Of a DNA stretch of 64,000 nt, positions 17,714 to 27,083 are shown piece by piece. Both the position numbers and the translations under genes were made by a program. The notes beneath the pieces are model-generated. The model was not told the DNA's origin and searched no databases. It saw only the letters and a program-made list of their open reading frames with translations. The first letter of the stretch is position 1, and every line of letters starts with the position of its first letter. The stretch spans positions 1 to 64,000 of the forward strand of contig UCMW01000011.1 in assembly GCA_900473745.1 (NCBI GenBank). Direction: 5' to 3'. This DNA comes from Hyphomicrobiales bacterium (GTDB lineage Bacteria; Pseudomonadota; Alphaproteobacteria; Rhizobiales; Rhizobiaceae).

Positions 17714-18487
17714 ATGAGGAACACCATGGGCATGAACTTCAAGATGATCGCCAGCGCCGCTATCGCGCTTCTCCCTGCCCTGATACCGCTTCCGGCCAGC
17801 GCGCTTGACGAGGCGCAGAAGAAGGAATTCGGCGAGTTCATCCGCGAATACCTGATCGAGAACCCTGAAGTCATGCTCGAAGTACAGGACGCCCTGCAGA
17901 AGAAGCAGGAGGAGATCCGCTCGCAGCGTTCGGCCGAGGCTCTCTCGACCAATCAGGATGCGATCTTCAAGTCGGCTTATGATCTGGCCATCGGCAATCC
18001 GAAGGGCGACGTCACCGTCGTCGAGTTCTTCGACTACAATTGCGGCTATTGCCGACGCGCCCATGCCGACATGGAAGCCGTGATCGAAGAGGACAAGAAT
18101 ATCCGCTACGTCTTGAAAGAATTCCCGATCCTCGGCCCCGACAGTGAAGCCGCGCACAAAGTGTCGGATGCCGTGCGCAAGCTGTCGCCTGATACTTACG
18201 GCACCTTCTTCCGCGCCATGATGACCCAGGATGGCCGCGCCTCGGAAGAGAGCGCAATTGCGATCGCTGGCGAGCTTGGTATTGCCGAAGACGCGATCCG
18301 CGCCAAGATGGACGAGAGCCCGAACACCGAACAGGTGCAGGAAGCCTATCAGCTGGCAACCAGCCTCGGGATCACCGGCACGCCCTCCTATGTCATCGGC
18401 AACGAGACCGTGCCGGGTGCCGTCGGCAAGGACGCCATCGAGGCCAAGGTCGCTAATATTCGTGCCTGCGGCAAGGCCACCTGCTGA
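17714..18487 (+). CDS. DsbA-family thiol:disulfide oxidoreductase, exported
   Basis: A 257-residue periplasmic thioredoxin-fold protein. A signal peptide covers about residues 1-30 (ending LPASA), then comes an N-terminal helical segment of the ScsC/BdbD-like group (DEAQKKEFGEFIREY). The active site is FDYNCGYCRRAH with cysteines near 110 and 113, and the cis-proline loop is GTPSY near 222. It would oxidise or isomerise disulfides in exported proteins. The extra N-terminal helix recalls oligomeric ScsC-like isomerases. A second possible start is ATG at 17726, which has the better Shine-Dalgarno (GAGGA); both keep the signal peptide. Confidence 0.88.
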   Translation: MRNTMGMNFKMIASAAIALLPALIPLPASALDEAQKKEFGEFIREYLIENPEVMLEVQDALQKKQEEIRSQRSAEALSTNQDAIFKSAYDLAIGNPKGDVTVVEFFDYNCGYCRRAHADMEAVIEEDKNIRYVLKEFPILGPDSEAAHKVSDAVRKLSPDTYGTFFRAMMTQDGRASEESAIAIAGELGIAEDAIRAKMDESPNTEQVQEAYQLATSLGITGTPSYVIGNETVPGAVGKDAIEAKVANIRACGKATC

Positions 18488-18628
18488 GACAGATCCTGCA
18501 ACGCCTCACCCTCCGATCTTGACCCTTCTCCGGTTTTCCGGGGACGGTTTGGCGTGATCACGGCAAAGGGCTTTCCCTGCAGGGGCTCTCGGTCTATAGG
18601 AGGCGGTTGAAAGTCGACGGAAGCGTAG

Positions 18629-19069
18629 ATGAGCAAAACCATTTTCGTGCTGAACGGCCCCAATCTCAACATGCTGGGAAAGCGGGAACCCGGGATTTAT
18701 GGCGGCAAGACGCTCGCCGACATCGAGGCAGACTGCAAGGTCGCCGGTGCCGAGCTCGGCCTGACCATCGACTTCCGCCAGTCCAACCACGAGGGTGACC
18801 TCGTCAGCTGGCTGCATGAGGCTGCCGACAAGGCCGCGGGCGTGGCGATCAATGCCGGCGCCTACACGCATACATCGGTTGCGCTTCATGATGCGATCCG
18901 GGCGATCTCGCCGATCCCGGTGATCGAGGTGCATATTTCCAACGTGCATGCGCGCGAGGAATTCCGCCACAAATCGATGATAGCGCCCGCGTGCAAAGGC
19001 GTCATCTGCGGTTTCGGACCTCAAAGCTACATCCTGGCGCTTCAGGCGCTGAAAACCATCACGCAATAA
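18629..19069 (+). CDS. aroQ: Type II 3-dehydroquinate dehydratase
   Basis: A 146-residue enzyme of the shikimate pathway that dehydrates 3-dehydroquinate to 3-dehydroshikimate. The signature is VLNGPNLNMLGKREPGIYG with the catalytic tyrosine at 24. The His/Asn/Ser part of the active site lies in VEVHISNVHAREEFRHKS. The small dodecamer-forming type II enzyme is typical of rhizobia. It is followed after 20 bases by accB and accC, an arrangement common in proteobacteria. Confidence 0.95.
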   Translation: MSKTIFVLNGPNLNMLGKREPGIYGGKTLADIEADCKVAGAELGLTIDFRQSNHEGDLVSWLHEAADKAAGVAINAGAYTHTSVALHDAIRAISPIPVIEVHISNVHAREEFRHKSMIAPACKGVICGFGPQSYILALQALKTITQ

Positions 19070-19089
19070 CAAGAATACAGGACATACCC

Positions 19090-19566
19090 ATGGCTGAAAA
19101 GAAATCGGGCATCGATCAGAAGCTGATCCGCGATCTCGCAAACATCCTCAACGACACGGATCTCACCGAGATCGAAGTGGAGCAGGACGACCTGCGCATC
19201 CGCGTCTCGCGCAACGGCACCCCGATGATGATGCCGCAGCAGATGCAGGGTTATGCCTTCCAGGCGCCGGCCGCACCTGCAGCATCTCCGGCCACTGCCG
19301 CCGCCCCGGCTGCTCCTGCCGGCCGCGATCTCTCCAATGCCGTCACGGCCCCCATGGTCGGCACCGTCTATCTGTCGCCGGCGCCGGGCGCGCGCGCCTT
19401 CGTCGAAGTCGGCCAGATGGTCAAGGAAGGTCAGACGCTGCTGATCATCGAAGCCATGAAGACGATGAACCAGATCCCCTCGCCCAAGTCCGGCAAGGTC
19501 GTCGAGATCGTTATCGACGATGCAAGCCCGGTCGAATACGGCGAGCCTCTCGTGATCATCGAGTGA
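19090..19566 (+). CDS. accB: Biotin carboxyl carrier protein of acetyl-CoA carboxylase
   Basis: A 158-residue BCCP subunit. The N-terminal 45 residues contact the carboxylase, an Ala/Pro linker spans about 55-78, and the C-terminal biotinyl domain carries the biotin-accepting lysine K124 in EAMKTMN. AccB shuttles carboxyl-biotin between AccC and the transcarboxylase in the first step of fatty-acid synthesis. The ATG at 19090 is chosen because the frame upstream overlaps aroQ. accC follows 4 bases later, so the two are coupled. accA and accD are not in this window. Confidence 0.95.
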   Translation: MAEKKSGIDQKLIRDLANILNDTDLTEIEVEQDDLRIRVSRNGTPMMMPQQMQGYAFQAPAAPAASPATAAAPAAPAGRDLSNAVTAPMVGTVYLSPAPGARAFVEVGQMVKEGQTLLIIEAMKTMNQIPSPKSGKVVEIVIDDASPVEYGEPLVIIE

Positions 19567-19570
19567 TCCG

Positions 19571-20923
19571 ATGAACGGTATCTCGAAGATCCTCATCGCC
19601 AACCGGGGCGAAATCGCGCTGCGCGTGCTGCGCGCCTGCAAGGAACTCGGCATCGCGACCGTGGCGGTCCACTCGACCGCCGACGCCAATGCCATGCATG
19701 TGCGCCTTGCCGACGAGAGCGTGTGCATCGGCCCGCCGCCGTCACGCGACAGCTATCTCAACATCCACCAGATCGTTGCTGCCTGCGAGATCACCGGCGC
19801 TGACGCCGTGCATCCGGGCTACGGCTTCCTGTCTGAGAACGCCAAGTTCGCCGACATCCTCGACGCGCATGGCATCACCTTCATCGGACCGACGGCGGAG
19901 CATATCCGCCTGATGGGCGACAAGATCACGGCAAAGAAGACCGCGGTCGAACTCGGCATCCCGGTCGTTCCGGGCTCGGACGGCGAAGTGCTGCCGGAGA
20001 ACGCCCTGAAGATCGCCCGCGAGATCGGCTTCCCCGTTCTGATCAAGGCAACCGCCGGCGGCGGTGGTCGCGGCATGAAGGTGGCGAAAACCGAGGCCGA
20101 ACTGGAAGAAGCCGTGTCGACCGCCCGTTCGGAAGCGCTCGCCGCTTTCGGCAACGACGCCGTCTACATGGAAAAATATCTCGGCAAGCCGCGCCATATC
20201 GAGGTGCAGGTCGTCGGCGACGGTGCCGGCAATGCCATCCATCTCGGTGAACGCGACTGCTCTTTGCAGCGCCGCCACCAGAAGGTCTGGGAAGAGGCGA
20301 ACTCCCCTGCCCTCAATGTCGAGCAGCGGATGAAGATCGGCCAGATCTGCGCTGACGCCATGAAGAAGATGAAGTACCGGGGCGCCGGCACGATCGAATT
20401 CCTCTACGAAAACGGCGAGTTCTTCTTCATCGAGATGAACACCCGCCTGCAGGTCGAGCATCCTATCACCGAAGCCATCACCGGCATCGACCTCGTGCAT
20501 GAGCAGATCCGCGTCGCGTCCGGCGCCGGCCTCTCGGTCACGCAGGACCAGGTTGTCTTCTCCGGTCACGCCATCGAATGCCGCATCAATGCCGAGGACC
20601 CGCGCACCTTCGTGCCGTCGCCCGGCACGATCACGCATTTCCATGCACCGGGTGGTCTGGGCGTTCGCGTCGATAGCGGCGTCTATGCCGGTTACAAGAT
20701 CCCGCCTTATTATGACAGCCTGATCGGCAAGCTGATCGTGCATGGACGCACCCGCGTCGAATGCATGATGCGCCTTCGCCGCGTGCTCGACGAATTCGTC
20801 GTCGACGGCATCAAGACGACGCTGCCGCTGTTCCAGGATCTCGTGTCCAACCAGGACATCGCCAATGGCGATTACGATATCCACTGGCTGGAAAACTACC
20901 TGGCCGAAACCTCGGCCAAGTAA
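19571..20923 (+). CDS. accC: Biotin carboxylase, acetyl-CoA carboxylase subunit
   Basis: A 450-residue ATP-grasp enzyme that carboxylates the biotin on AccB with bicarbonate and ATP. It starts [19 protein letters not shown], has the glycine-rich ATP loop [12 protein letters not shown] near residue 160, and in the active site [20 protein letters not shown] and [11 protein letters not shown]. The length matches the usual 447-455 residues. aat starts 3 bases after its stop. Confidence 0.96.
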   Translation: MNGISKILIANRGEIALRVLRACKELGIATVAVHSTADANAMHVRLADESVCIGPPPSRDSYLNIHQIVAACEITGADAVHPGYGFLSENAKFADILDAHGITFIGPTAEHIRLMGDKITAKKTAVELGIPVVPGSDGEVLPENALKIAREIGFPVLIKATAGGGGRGMKVAKTEAELEEAVSTARSEALAAFGNDAVYMEKYLGKPRHIEVQVVGDGAGNAIHLGERDCSLQRRHQKVWEEANSPALNVEQRMKIGQICADAMKKMKYRGAGTIEFLYENGEFFFIEMNTRLQVEHPITEAITGIDLVHEQIRVASGAGLSVTQDQVVFSGHAIECRINAEDPRTFVPSPGTITHFHAPGGLGVRVDSGVYAGYKIPPYYDSLIGKLIVHGRTRVECMMRLRRVLDEFVVDGIKTTLPLFQDLVSNQDIANGDYDIHWLENYLAETSAK

Positions 20924-20926
20924 ACC

Positions 20927-21541
20927 ATGGCTGGGCGACGCAGCAGGGACCGAAGCATTACGCCGGAACTCCTGCTGCGCGCCTATTCCATCGGGATGTT
21001 CCCGATGTCCGATTCCGCCGACGACCCGGAGCTCTTCTGGGTCGAGCCGGAGATAAGGGGGATCATTCCCCTCGACGACTTCCACGTCTCCGCGAGCCTT
21101 GCCAAGGCGATCCGCAAACGCCCTTTCGACATCCGCTTCGACACCGCCTTCGACCAGGTGGTGGACAAATGCGCGGAAGCAGCCCCCGACCGGCCCAGCA
21201 CCTGGATCAACCAGACCATTCGCGAGCTCTACAGCGCGCTGCATCGGCTGGGCCATGCGCACAGTGTCGAGGCCTTCGAGGGCGAGGAACTGGTCGGTGG
21301 TCTCTACGGGGTATCGCTGGGCTCGGCGTTTTTTGGTGAGAGCATGTTTTCAAGGCGCACGAATGCGTCGAAGATCTGTCTGGTTTATCTCGTGGAGCGG
21401 CTGAGGGAGCGCGGATTTACGCTGCTCGATACGCAGTTCACCACCGATCATCTGAAGACGTTTGGGGCGGTGGATATTCCGAAAGAAGCGTATGGGCTGT
21501 TGCTGGATAAGGCGATGGAGAGCGAGACGGTTAGGTTTTAA
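20927..21541 (+). CDS. aat: Leucyl/phenylalanyl-tRNA-protein transferase
   Basis: A 204-residue enzyme of the bacterial N-degron pathway. It transfers Leu or Phe from tRNA to proteins with N-terminal Arg or Lys (in many alphaproteobacteria the related Bpt handles acidic residues), marking them for ClpS/ClpAP. Family motifs include [31 protein letters not shown], the [19 protein letters not shown] core and [15 protein letters not shown]. It starts 3 bases after accC. The last codons use AT-richer triplets than the rest of the gene, and AT-rich non-coding sequence follows. Confidence 0.93.
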   Translation: MAGRRSRDRSITPELLLRAYSIGMFPMSDSADDPELFWVEPEIRGIIPLDDFHVSASLAKAIRKRPFDIRFDTAFDQVVDKCAEAAPDRPSTWINQTIRELYSALHRLGHAHSVEAFEGEELVGGLYGVSLGSAFFGESMFSRRTNASKICLVYLVERLRERGFTLLDTQFTTDHLKTFGAVDIPKEAYGLLLDKAMESETVRF

Positions 21542-21876
21542 AAGGTGGGGGGAGGTGGGAAAAGCCCCAAGCAACGATCGAGACTTTCTGCCACTCTATA
21601 CACTCTTGCGGTGAAAGGCATCTAATTTATGACCTGGCAAGAGTTCCTCAACTTCTGAAAAAAACAAAACTAGACGTATTTGAATAACATATAATTTTTC
21701 TCAACACGCTCTTAATGACGCATTCTATCGGCGTATCTGCAACATTAAAAACAAAGCCTATGCTTCATTATCTACCAAAATTTTGGTTTGACTAGAGTGC
21801 GAAAACATCGTCACTTTTAAAGTCGACAATATGTGATCGCGGAAATACCGCTCCAAAAATCGTAGTTTGAACGCTT
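21542..21876. other. AT-rich spacer before the NACHT gene
   Basis: 335 bases without a supportable gene, clearly richer in A and T than the flanking core genes. A perfect TATAAT lies at 21690-21695 with no good -35 match, and TTGACT at 21788-21793 with no good -10. Either could belong to a promoter, but in AT-rich DNA such matches are expected by chance. A 14-bp palindrome lies at 21774-21787. No direct repeat that would mark an integration site was found by eye against the right flank. Confidence 0.5.
21774..21787. repeat. Perfect 14-bp palindrome ACCAAAATTTTGGT
   Basis: A self-complementary sequence about 90 bases before the NACHT gene start and directly next to a TTGACT hexamer. This is a typical place for an operator bound by a dimeric repressor, but no regulator gene lies nearby. 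Chance occurrence in AT-rich DNA cannot be excluded. Confidence 0.5.
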
Positions 21877-24780
21877 ATGAAAGATTCCATGACCACGGCC
21901 ATTCTATCTGCTGCTTGCCTCGCGCTTCTTTTGTTAACGATCGCCTTGTCATTTCTAGTTATCTGGATGAGGTATCGTCAAAAATACTCCAAGGCTCGTT
22001 TTGCACTTTTTTCAGCTTCATGCATCGTATCGGTTGTTTTACTGACGCTTTCAACAATGACTGCCGTTGACTGGGGACACTTAACCCGTGAAGCCTTTGG
22101 GGCAATACTATACGGCGACCCAAAGTACTTTGCCCGCACACCGTCACTGGCCGAAAAGATTACCGAGAAGGCAATAATCGCGTTGTTCGGCGCTGTTTCG
22201 ATTTACTTCATAGCAAGCTTTTGTAGTCGCGCGTTGAACTCGTGGGAGGGGCCACGATCGCTGACTGAAGAGGAACTTGCAAAACGGTTCCAAGGCAATG
22301 ATATCGCGTCCTTGGCCTATGCGGAACTGAGAAGACTGCTAGCAGGACAAAATGACCCATTGGTCGATAATAGAATCTCCGTGTGGACGCAGTCTGTCGC
22401 ACAAGCCCCCGAGGCCGTGGAGTTCCACAAGCTGACGCGCATTGCATTTCTTGAGCATTTCCCAGAAGCCGAGATCGATGAAGGCGCTTGGAGGCAGCGC
22501 ATTGAAGCATGGGTAGGTGAGATCGCGGGGCATACGATGGGAGAATCAACGCCTCTTATTCTCGCCCCTCTGCCGAGTTGGGCCACAGACGGGGAAATCT
22601 GTGAGCGATTAGCTTTACTAAACCCCACCAAAGACTGTTTAGTTTACTTCATTGTAGATGATAGGTTAGCTCGACCGCCACACAGCTCAACAATAAACGG
22701 CACGCAGATCGAATGCTGGGGATACCGCTACCTAATTCGGCAGGGACTGCCACTTAAAAACTACGCAAAAAATCTCATAAAACAGTTTGAGCAGGTCACA
22801 GTCGGCGGCACGAATGCGCTGCTGTCGGACACGTTTGTCCCGGCTCGCGTGGAGCGGCATGGACGCAGCCGTCTTCTGTCTGAGGTGCTGGGCGCATGGC
22901 TGCGCGCTCCAGGCAGGAAGCAACTCGCTATTACTGGAGAATACGGCCAAGGCAAGAGTACGGCTATGCTCGAACACTGCGTACAGTGGGCTCGAGCATA
23001 CCTAAAGGGGGAAAGGACGGAAGAGAGAATTCCGTTGCTTATTGAACTCCGCGGAAAGAGCCCGGGCGAGACGTCTCCTGCAGAGTTTCTCGCTCAATGG
23101 GGCTCCAGATACGGTTTCCGCGCTAGCCAACTTTCGTCCCTGATCCAAGCTGGCGAGGCGCTCGTCATCTTCGAAGGGTTCGATGAGCTAAGAAACGCTG
23201 GTCAGCCATTTGACAGGCATGAACACTTTAATGCCCTGTGGCGGTTCGCTTATCCCGGCACAAAAATCATTTTTACAGGGAGGCCGAACTTTTTCCTCGA
23301 TCAAAGCGCAAAGAATTCCACTCTGCGGGTTGATAGTAACCTTGGTGCCGCGTCAAACGCATTCACTGAACTTTATGAAATTTCAATGTTCGAAGAAAGA
23401 GAGGTTATTCAAGCCTGCAGAAGCTACCCTGAGGATGTCAGAGTTGGGATAGCCGAGAGCTTTCGGAACCATGAACAATTCAAAGAAATCGTGGCGCGCC
23501 CGTCCATGTTGCCTGTAGTTGCCACGATATGGCCAGAGGTGAAGGCTGATCAGATGAGGGGGGAAAACATTACTGGAGTTCTTTTGCTGGAAAAATATCT
23601 TCGCGCGATATACTCCAGAAAGGAAGCTGAACTGGAAAACACGAGGGTCGGCTACGAAGTGCCGCAATTGGGCAACTACCTACTCCTACCTAGGGCCGTG
23701 CGAGAGGCGCTCACCCTGAGCATCGTTTGGCGGATGGCTACAGGAGATCTTCGAAACACAATATCTAGGATCGAGTTCGACCGAGTAATTAAGGCATCAT
23801 TTGAGAACCTACTTCGATCTCTACAGTCTACTAAAGTTCGAACGCCCACGGTAAATTCATCAAAAGCACTCTACGAGCGTTTCCTGAATGAGAACAAAAG
23901 TGATTTTCTCGAAAAGGTCTGCACCGACGTTGCATCCGCCGGGATTTTTGTTCCAGATCCTGCTGGAGGACCGAGTAACCTGCGCTTCGCGCACAAGCAG
24001 TATTTCGAATATCTTATCGCGAAATTTGCCTGGGCACGAATTGCAATGGCTGGGGACGATGTAATCGACGCAATCTCAAATTCTGCCACAACATTCACAC
24101 CAATTACGCTTTTGGTAACAGAGTCTTTCAAGCACTTTGATGCCATAATGGGTAAAAATCTATCTTGCTTCGCGAAACACGAGAACTTTATTAAAATCAA
24201 TATCGGTTTTATGGACTTGGCTTCCTACATTATAATCACACACCTGACTATTCTTCGAAAACTTCGACGCACCGACCCTGCAGACAAGATCAACCAATCC
24301 AGATCGTCGAACGCTCACATTGAATCTGAATTAACTAATGACCGCGCCACAAGCGTAGTCAAAGTCAATCAACGCAAAAAATCTATTTTAGATAACCAGT
24401 TTTTTGTCTATATGGTCGCCTCTACTGGAATAATATCGATACTGTCTTTTATTTCAGCTATATTAGTCGCCTATCCGGTTAAATTCGTAATCGTTGTCAC
24501 ATCTCTTTTATTCGTATTCGGAGCCTACTACCTTTCTTCGCGAAAAGTTAAATCGATGGACGCTGCATTATTCTACTTGTTTCTCAGCAACAAGAGAGCA
24601 TCCGAGGAGTATCCCAGTGGAGGAGAGCGTTTTTTTCGTCGTCTGAGTTATAGCGACCGTATCACTTCGTTGAAGGCTCAGATAGCAATGAGACATCGGA
24701 TGCTACCCCTTATTCGCCACCCACAATCAAGTATCTCTATTAAAGAGCTCGTTACTGATGTGGAGGTGCCCCATAGGTGA
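21877..24780 (+). CDS. Membrane-anchored NACHT-domain STAND NTPase, candidate defence protein
   Basis: A 967-residue protein. Three membrane segments lie at about residues 7-30, 42-63 and 97-118, followed by an unrecognised cytosolic region (120-330). The NACHT NTPase has Walker A GEYGQGKST (354-362), Walker B ALVIFEGFDEL (428-438, with Glu where NACHT usually has the first Asp), a sensor-1-like KIIFTGRPNFF (463-473) and the winged-helix-type LRFAHKQYFEYLIA (702-715). The C-terminus has a second membrane pair (842-887) and a basic tail rather than TPR, LRR or WD repeats. Bacterial NACHT and Avs proteins of this class sense phage and trigger an N-terminal effector; membrane effectors are known. 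Base composition is AT-richer than its neighbours and ATA, AGA and TTA codons are frequent, suggesting transfer. No partner gene adjoins it and the Shine-Dalgarno is weak. The NACHT call is firm; the defence role is inferred. Confidence 0.85.
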   Translation: MKDSMTTAILSAACLALLLLTIALSFLVIWMRYRQKYSKARFALFSASCIVSVVLLTLSTMTAVDWGHLTREAFGAILYGDPKYFARTPSLAEKITEKAIIALFGAVSIYFIASFCSRALNSWEGPRSLTEEELAKRFQGNDIASLAYAELRRLLAGQNDPLVDNRISVWTQSVAQAPEAVEFHKLTRIAFLEHFPEAEIDEGAWRQRIEAWVGEIAGHTMGESTPLILAPLPSWATDGEICERLALLNPTKDCLVYFIVDDRLARPPHSSTINGTQIECWGYRYLIRQGLPLKNYAKNLIKQFEQVTVGGTNALLSDTFVPARVERHGRSRLLSEVLGAWLRAPGRKQLAITGEYGQGKSTAMLEHCVQWARAYLKGERTEERIPLLIELRGKSPGETSPAEFLAQWGSRYGFRASQLSSLIQAGEALVIFEGFDELRNAGQPFDRHEHFNALWRFAYPGTKIIFTGRPNFFLDQSAKNSTLRVDSNLGAASNAFTELYEISMFEEREVIQACRSYPEDVRVGIAESFRNHEQFKEIVARPSMLPVVATIWPEVKADQMRGENITGVLLLEKYLRAIYSRKEAELENTRVGYEVPQLGNYLLLPRAVREALTLSIVWRMATGDLRNTISRIEFDRVIKASFENLLRSLQSTKVRTPTVNSSKALYERFLNENKSDFLEKVCTDVASAGIFVPDPAGGPSNLRFAHKQYFEYLIAKFAWARIAMAGDDVIDAISNSATTFTPITLLVTESFKHFDAIMGKNLSCFAKHENFIKINIGFMDLASYIIITHLTILRKLRRTDPADKINQSRSSNAHIESELTNDRATSVVKVNQRKKSILDNQFFVYMVASTGIISILSFISAILVAYPVKFVIVVTSLLFVFGAYYLSSRKVKSMDAALFYLFLSNKRASEEYPSGGERFFRRLSYSDRITSLKAQIAMRHRMLPLIRHPQSSISIKELVTDVEVPHR

Positions 24781-24820
24781 AGTGTGCCGCGCTCCCTCAT
24801 TCTCCTCAACATTGATCGTG

Positions 24821-26302
24821 CTATTCCAATCTCCCCCTCAACGGCCGCTTCAGCCTCCCCCGGAACAGCCCCCGCTTCTCGATCGGCTCAAACACCGCTT
24901 CGGATCCCTCCGGATCCAGGATCTCGTGATCGGCGAGCCATTCTTCCAGGTCTGATATTGCAGGCGTCTCATAGGGCTTGAGCGTGGCGGAGCCCAACTT
25001 TTCATTTTTCCCGCGCAGAATCTCGATCGCCGCAATCAGCGAGCCGCACTCACGGATCGTCTGATCGACCGCCTCTGGCGTCGAATCGAGATGCTCGGCC
25101 AGCAGATCGTTCCTGAAGCTCTCGATCTTCGCTGACAGCGTTTCCGAACCGCCCGCCTCCAGCGCGACGTCGCATTCCCGGTCGAAGCGCAGTGATCTGT
25201 TGTTCATGTTGGAGGAGCCGAGGCGGAGATATTGGTCGTCGACGATCATCAGCTTTGCATGCACGTAGATCGGCTGGCCCTTGGGCGTAATCGGGTGGTA
25301 GATCCTGAACCGCCCGTAGGGATCGTGCCGGCGCAGGGATTCGACGAGACGCGCGCGGGCCGTGTCCATGGCGATCTGGCCCAGCCAGTTGTCGGATGTC
25401 GTCGGATTGATCAGGACGAATTCCGGTCCGTCCGGCTCGGCGAGCCTTCGTGCGATCGCCTGGGCTACGGCACGCGAGGCGAAATACTGGCTTTCGGCGT
25501 AAACCATGCGGCGCGCGGCATTGATCATGTCGAGATAGAGCCGTTCGATCTCCGTGACGGCGCTCTCCTCCTCATAGGCCGGGCTTGTGCGGGCAATCGC
25601 GAGATTGACCTTGCCGAAGGAGAAGGTCGGGGCGTGCTCCTCAGGGGCGGGCGTCACGGCCACGGGTGGCACCGCCTTTCCGCCGGCACGGGTCCATCGG
25701 TGGCGGCACAATTCGCCGAGTGCTAGGGCCGCGGGACCGGTGAAGCGGCTGGAAATGTCGTGCCAGGGGCCGTAGGGCGTGCCGTTGGGGCGGCGCCTGT
25801 CGGGGTTGGCGTCGCTATGCTCCCGCGTGTCCCAGCGGTCGAGCGTCACGTCGATGCCGCCGCAATAGGCGACGGCATCGTCGATCACCAGCATCTTCTG
25901 ATGGTGCGAGCTGCCGAGCGGGTGCTTGCCGTCGAGGCGGACGGAAATCTGGCGGTTCCATTTCCAGCGCAGGAGATAGGGAAGGTTCGAGAGCCTTGCC
26001 CAGCTGGCAAGCGGTGCCGGGCTCCACAGCAGGATCCTGATCTCGAGACCGGGCGTGCGGCGCGCCAGCCAGAGGAGGAAGTCCCCCACACCGCGCGGTG
26101 CTCCATCATCGACCTGCGGGTGGCCGAGAGTGATTGCGGCATCGAAGTCCCAGCCGACAAAGAAGATGGCGTGTTTTGCCGCCATCATGGAGGCGCGGAC
26201 CGAGGTGAAATAATCATTGGCATCGATGAGGATCGAGAACTCGTCTGCCGTTTCTGTCCGCCAGCAGTTCTCGGAAGGCGAGAAAATCGTGGGTAGCGCC
26301 AT
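24821..26302 (-). CDS. Phospholipase D-superfamily protein with two HKD motifs
   Basis: A 493-residue protein with two complete HKD motifs, HHQKMLVIDD (residues 133-142) and HAKLMIVDD (347-355), each followed by the family glycine/serine context (GGIDVT and GSSNMNNRS). These form one active site that works through a phospho-histidine. The spacing resembles eukaryotic-like phospholipase D proteins of rhizobia more than the membrane-anchored bacterial cardiolipin synthases, and no N-terminal membrane helices are seen. The likely substrates are phospholipids, but a nuclease role cannot be excluded. The ATG at 26302 has GGAG six bases upstream and is preferred over 26329. Its 3' end faces the NACHT gene end, 40 bases away. 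Confidence 0.85.
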   Translation of the reverse strand: MALPTIFSPSENCWRTETADEFSILIDANDYFTSVRASMMAAKHAIFFVGWDFDAAITLGHPQVDDGAPRGVGDFLLWLARRTPGLEIRILLWSPAPLASWARLSNLPYLLRWKWNRQISVRLDGKHPLGSSHHQKMLVIDDAVAYCGGIDVTLDRWDTREHSDANPDRRRPNGTPYGPWHDISSRFTGPAALALGELCRHRWTRAGGKAVPPVAVTPAPEEHAPTFSFGKVNLAIARTSPAYEEESAVTEIERLYLDMINAARRMVYAESQYFASRAVAQAIARRLAEPDGPEFVLINPTTSDNWLGQIAMDTARARLVESLRRHDPYGRFRIYHPITPKGQPIYVHAKLMIVDDQYLRLGSSNMNNRSLRFDRECDVALEAGGSETLSAKIESFRNDLLAEHLDSTPEAVDQTIRECGSLIAAIEILRGKNEKLGSATLKPYETPAISDLEEWLADHEILDPEGSEAVFEPIEKRGLFRGRLKRPLRGRLE

Positions 26303-26509
26303 CAAATACTCCAGACACCGGGTCGCCAAAATCGGCCAGCGCCACCATCGCGTCGCGTCCAGGCGTCACGATAGCGGCTTTGCTCCGGCCTACAACGCGC
26401 AGGAGCGGCTTAAGGCGCAAGAAAAATGCGAAGGCTGCGTGAATTTTTCCAGGTCGCGACATCGGTTATGCCCGGCGGTCGGGGCCGGAAAGCGAAGTGC
26501 GGCTCCCCC

Positions 26510-26989
26510 TCACCCCCGCCGCGCGGCCTCGATCTTCGCGACATCGATCTTGCCCATCTCCATCATCGCCTCGAAGGCGCGCTTGGCTTCCGCGCCACCG
26601 GCTGCCATGGCCTCCGTCAGTGCGCGCGGCGTGATCTGCCAGTTGATGCCCCATTTGTCCTTGCACCAGCCGCAGGCGCTTTCCTTGCCACCTTTGCCGA
26701 CGATGGCGTTCCAATAGCGGTCGGTTTCTTCCTGGTCGTCCGTCGCGATCTGGAAGGAGAAGGCTTCCGAATGCTTGAAGGCGGGGCCGCCGTTGAGGCC
26801 CATGCAGGGAATGCCGGCGACGGTGAAGTCGACGGTCAGCACGTCGCCGGCCTTGCCGGAAGGATAATCGGAAGGGGCGCGGTGGACGGCCTTCACGTGA
26901 CTGTCGGGAAAGACACTTGCGTAGAACCGCGCGGCTTCTTCGGCGTCGCGGTCGTACCAGATGCAGATGGTGTTCTTGGCCATGGCCAT
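26510..26989 (-). CDS. VOC-fold protein of the PhnB/glyoxalase-like family
   Basis: A 159-residue protein of the vicinal oxygen chelate superfamily, PhnB/3-demethylubiquinone methyltransferase-like subgroup: FYASVFPDSHV, AGIPCMGLNGGPAFKHSEAFSFQI, then GWCKDKWGINWQITP. Such proteins are dimeric and often of unknown activity; some bind metals or antibiotics. GGGAGG lies 7 bases before the ATG at 26989, which decides the start; the frame upstream has no family match. It is followed downstream by the PLD-like gene in the same direction after about 200 bases. Confidence 0.85.
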   Translation of the reverse strand: MAMAKNTICIWYDRDAEEAARFYASVFPDSHVKAVHRAPSDYPSGKAGDVLTVDFTVAGIPCMGLNGGPAFKHSEAFSFQIATDDQEETDRYWNAIVGKGGKESACGWCKDKWGINWQITPRALTEAMAAGGAEAKRAFEAMMEMGKIDVAKIEAARRG

Positions 26990-27083
26990 GGTTTTTCCTC
27001 CCAGAGATGCCGACGGGGACGCATTGCACGCCTGTGGGACGGTTGCGTCAAGGGGGAAAGAGATAGCCGCGCCTGTGGGAAAG

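Noticed and set aside
21690-21695. TATAAT as the promoter of the NACHT gene
   Set aside because: Perfect -10 hexamer, but no -35 match at 16-18 bases and about 180 bases from the gene in AT-rich sequence; chance match likely.
21542-24820. Flanking direct repeats or an integrase marking a mobile element around the NACHT gene
   Set aside because: No integrase, transposase, tRNA target or matching direct repeats were seen by eye at either edge.
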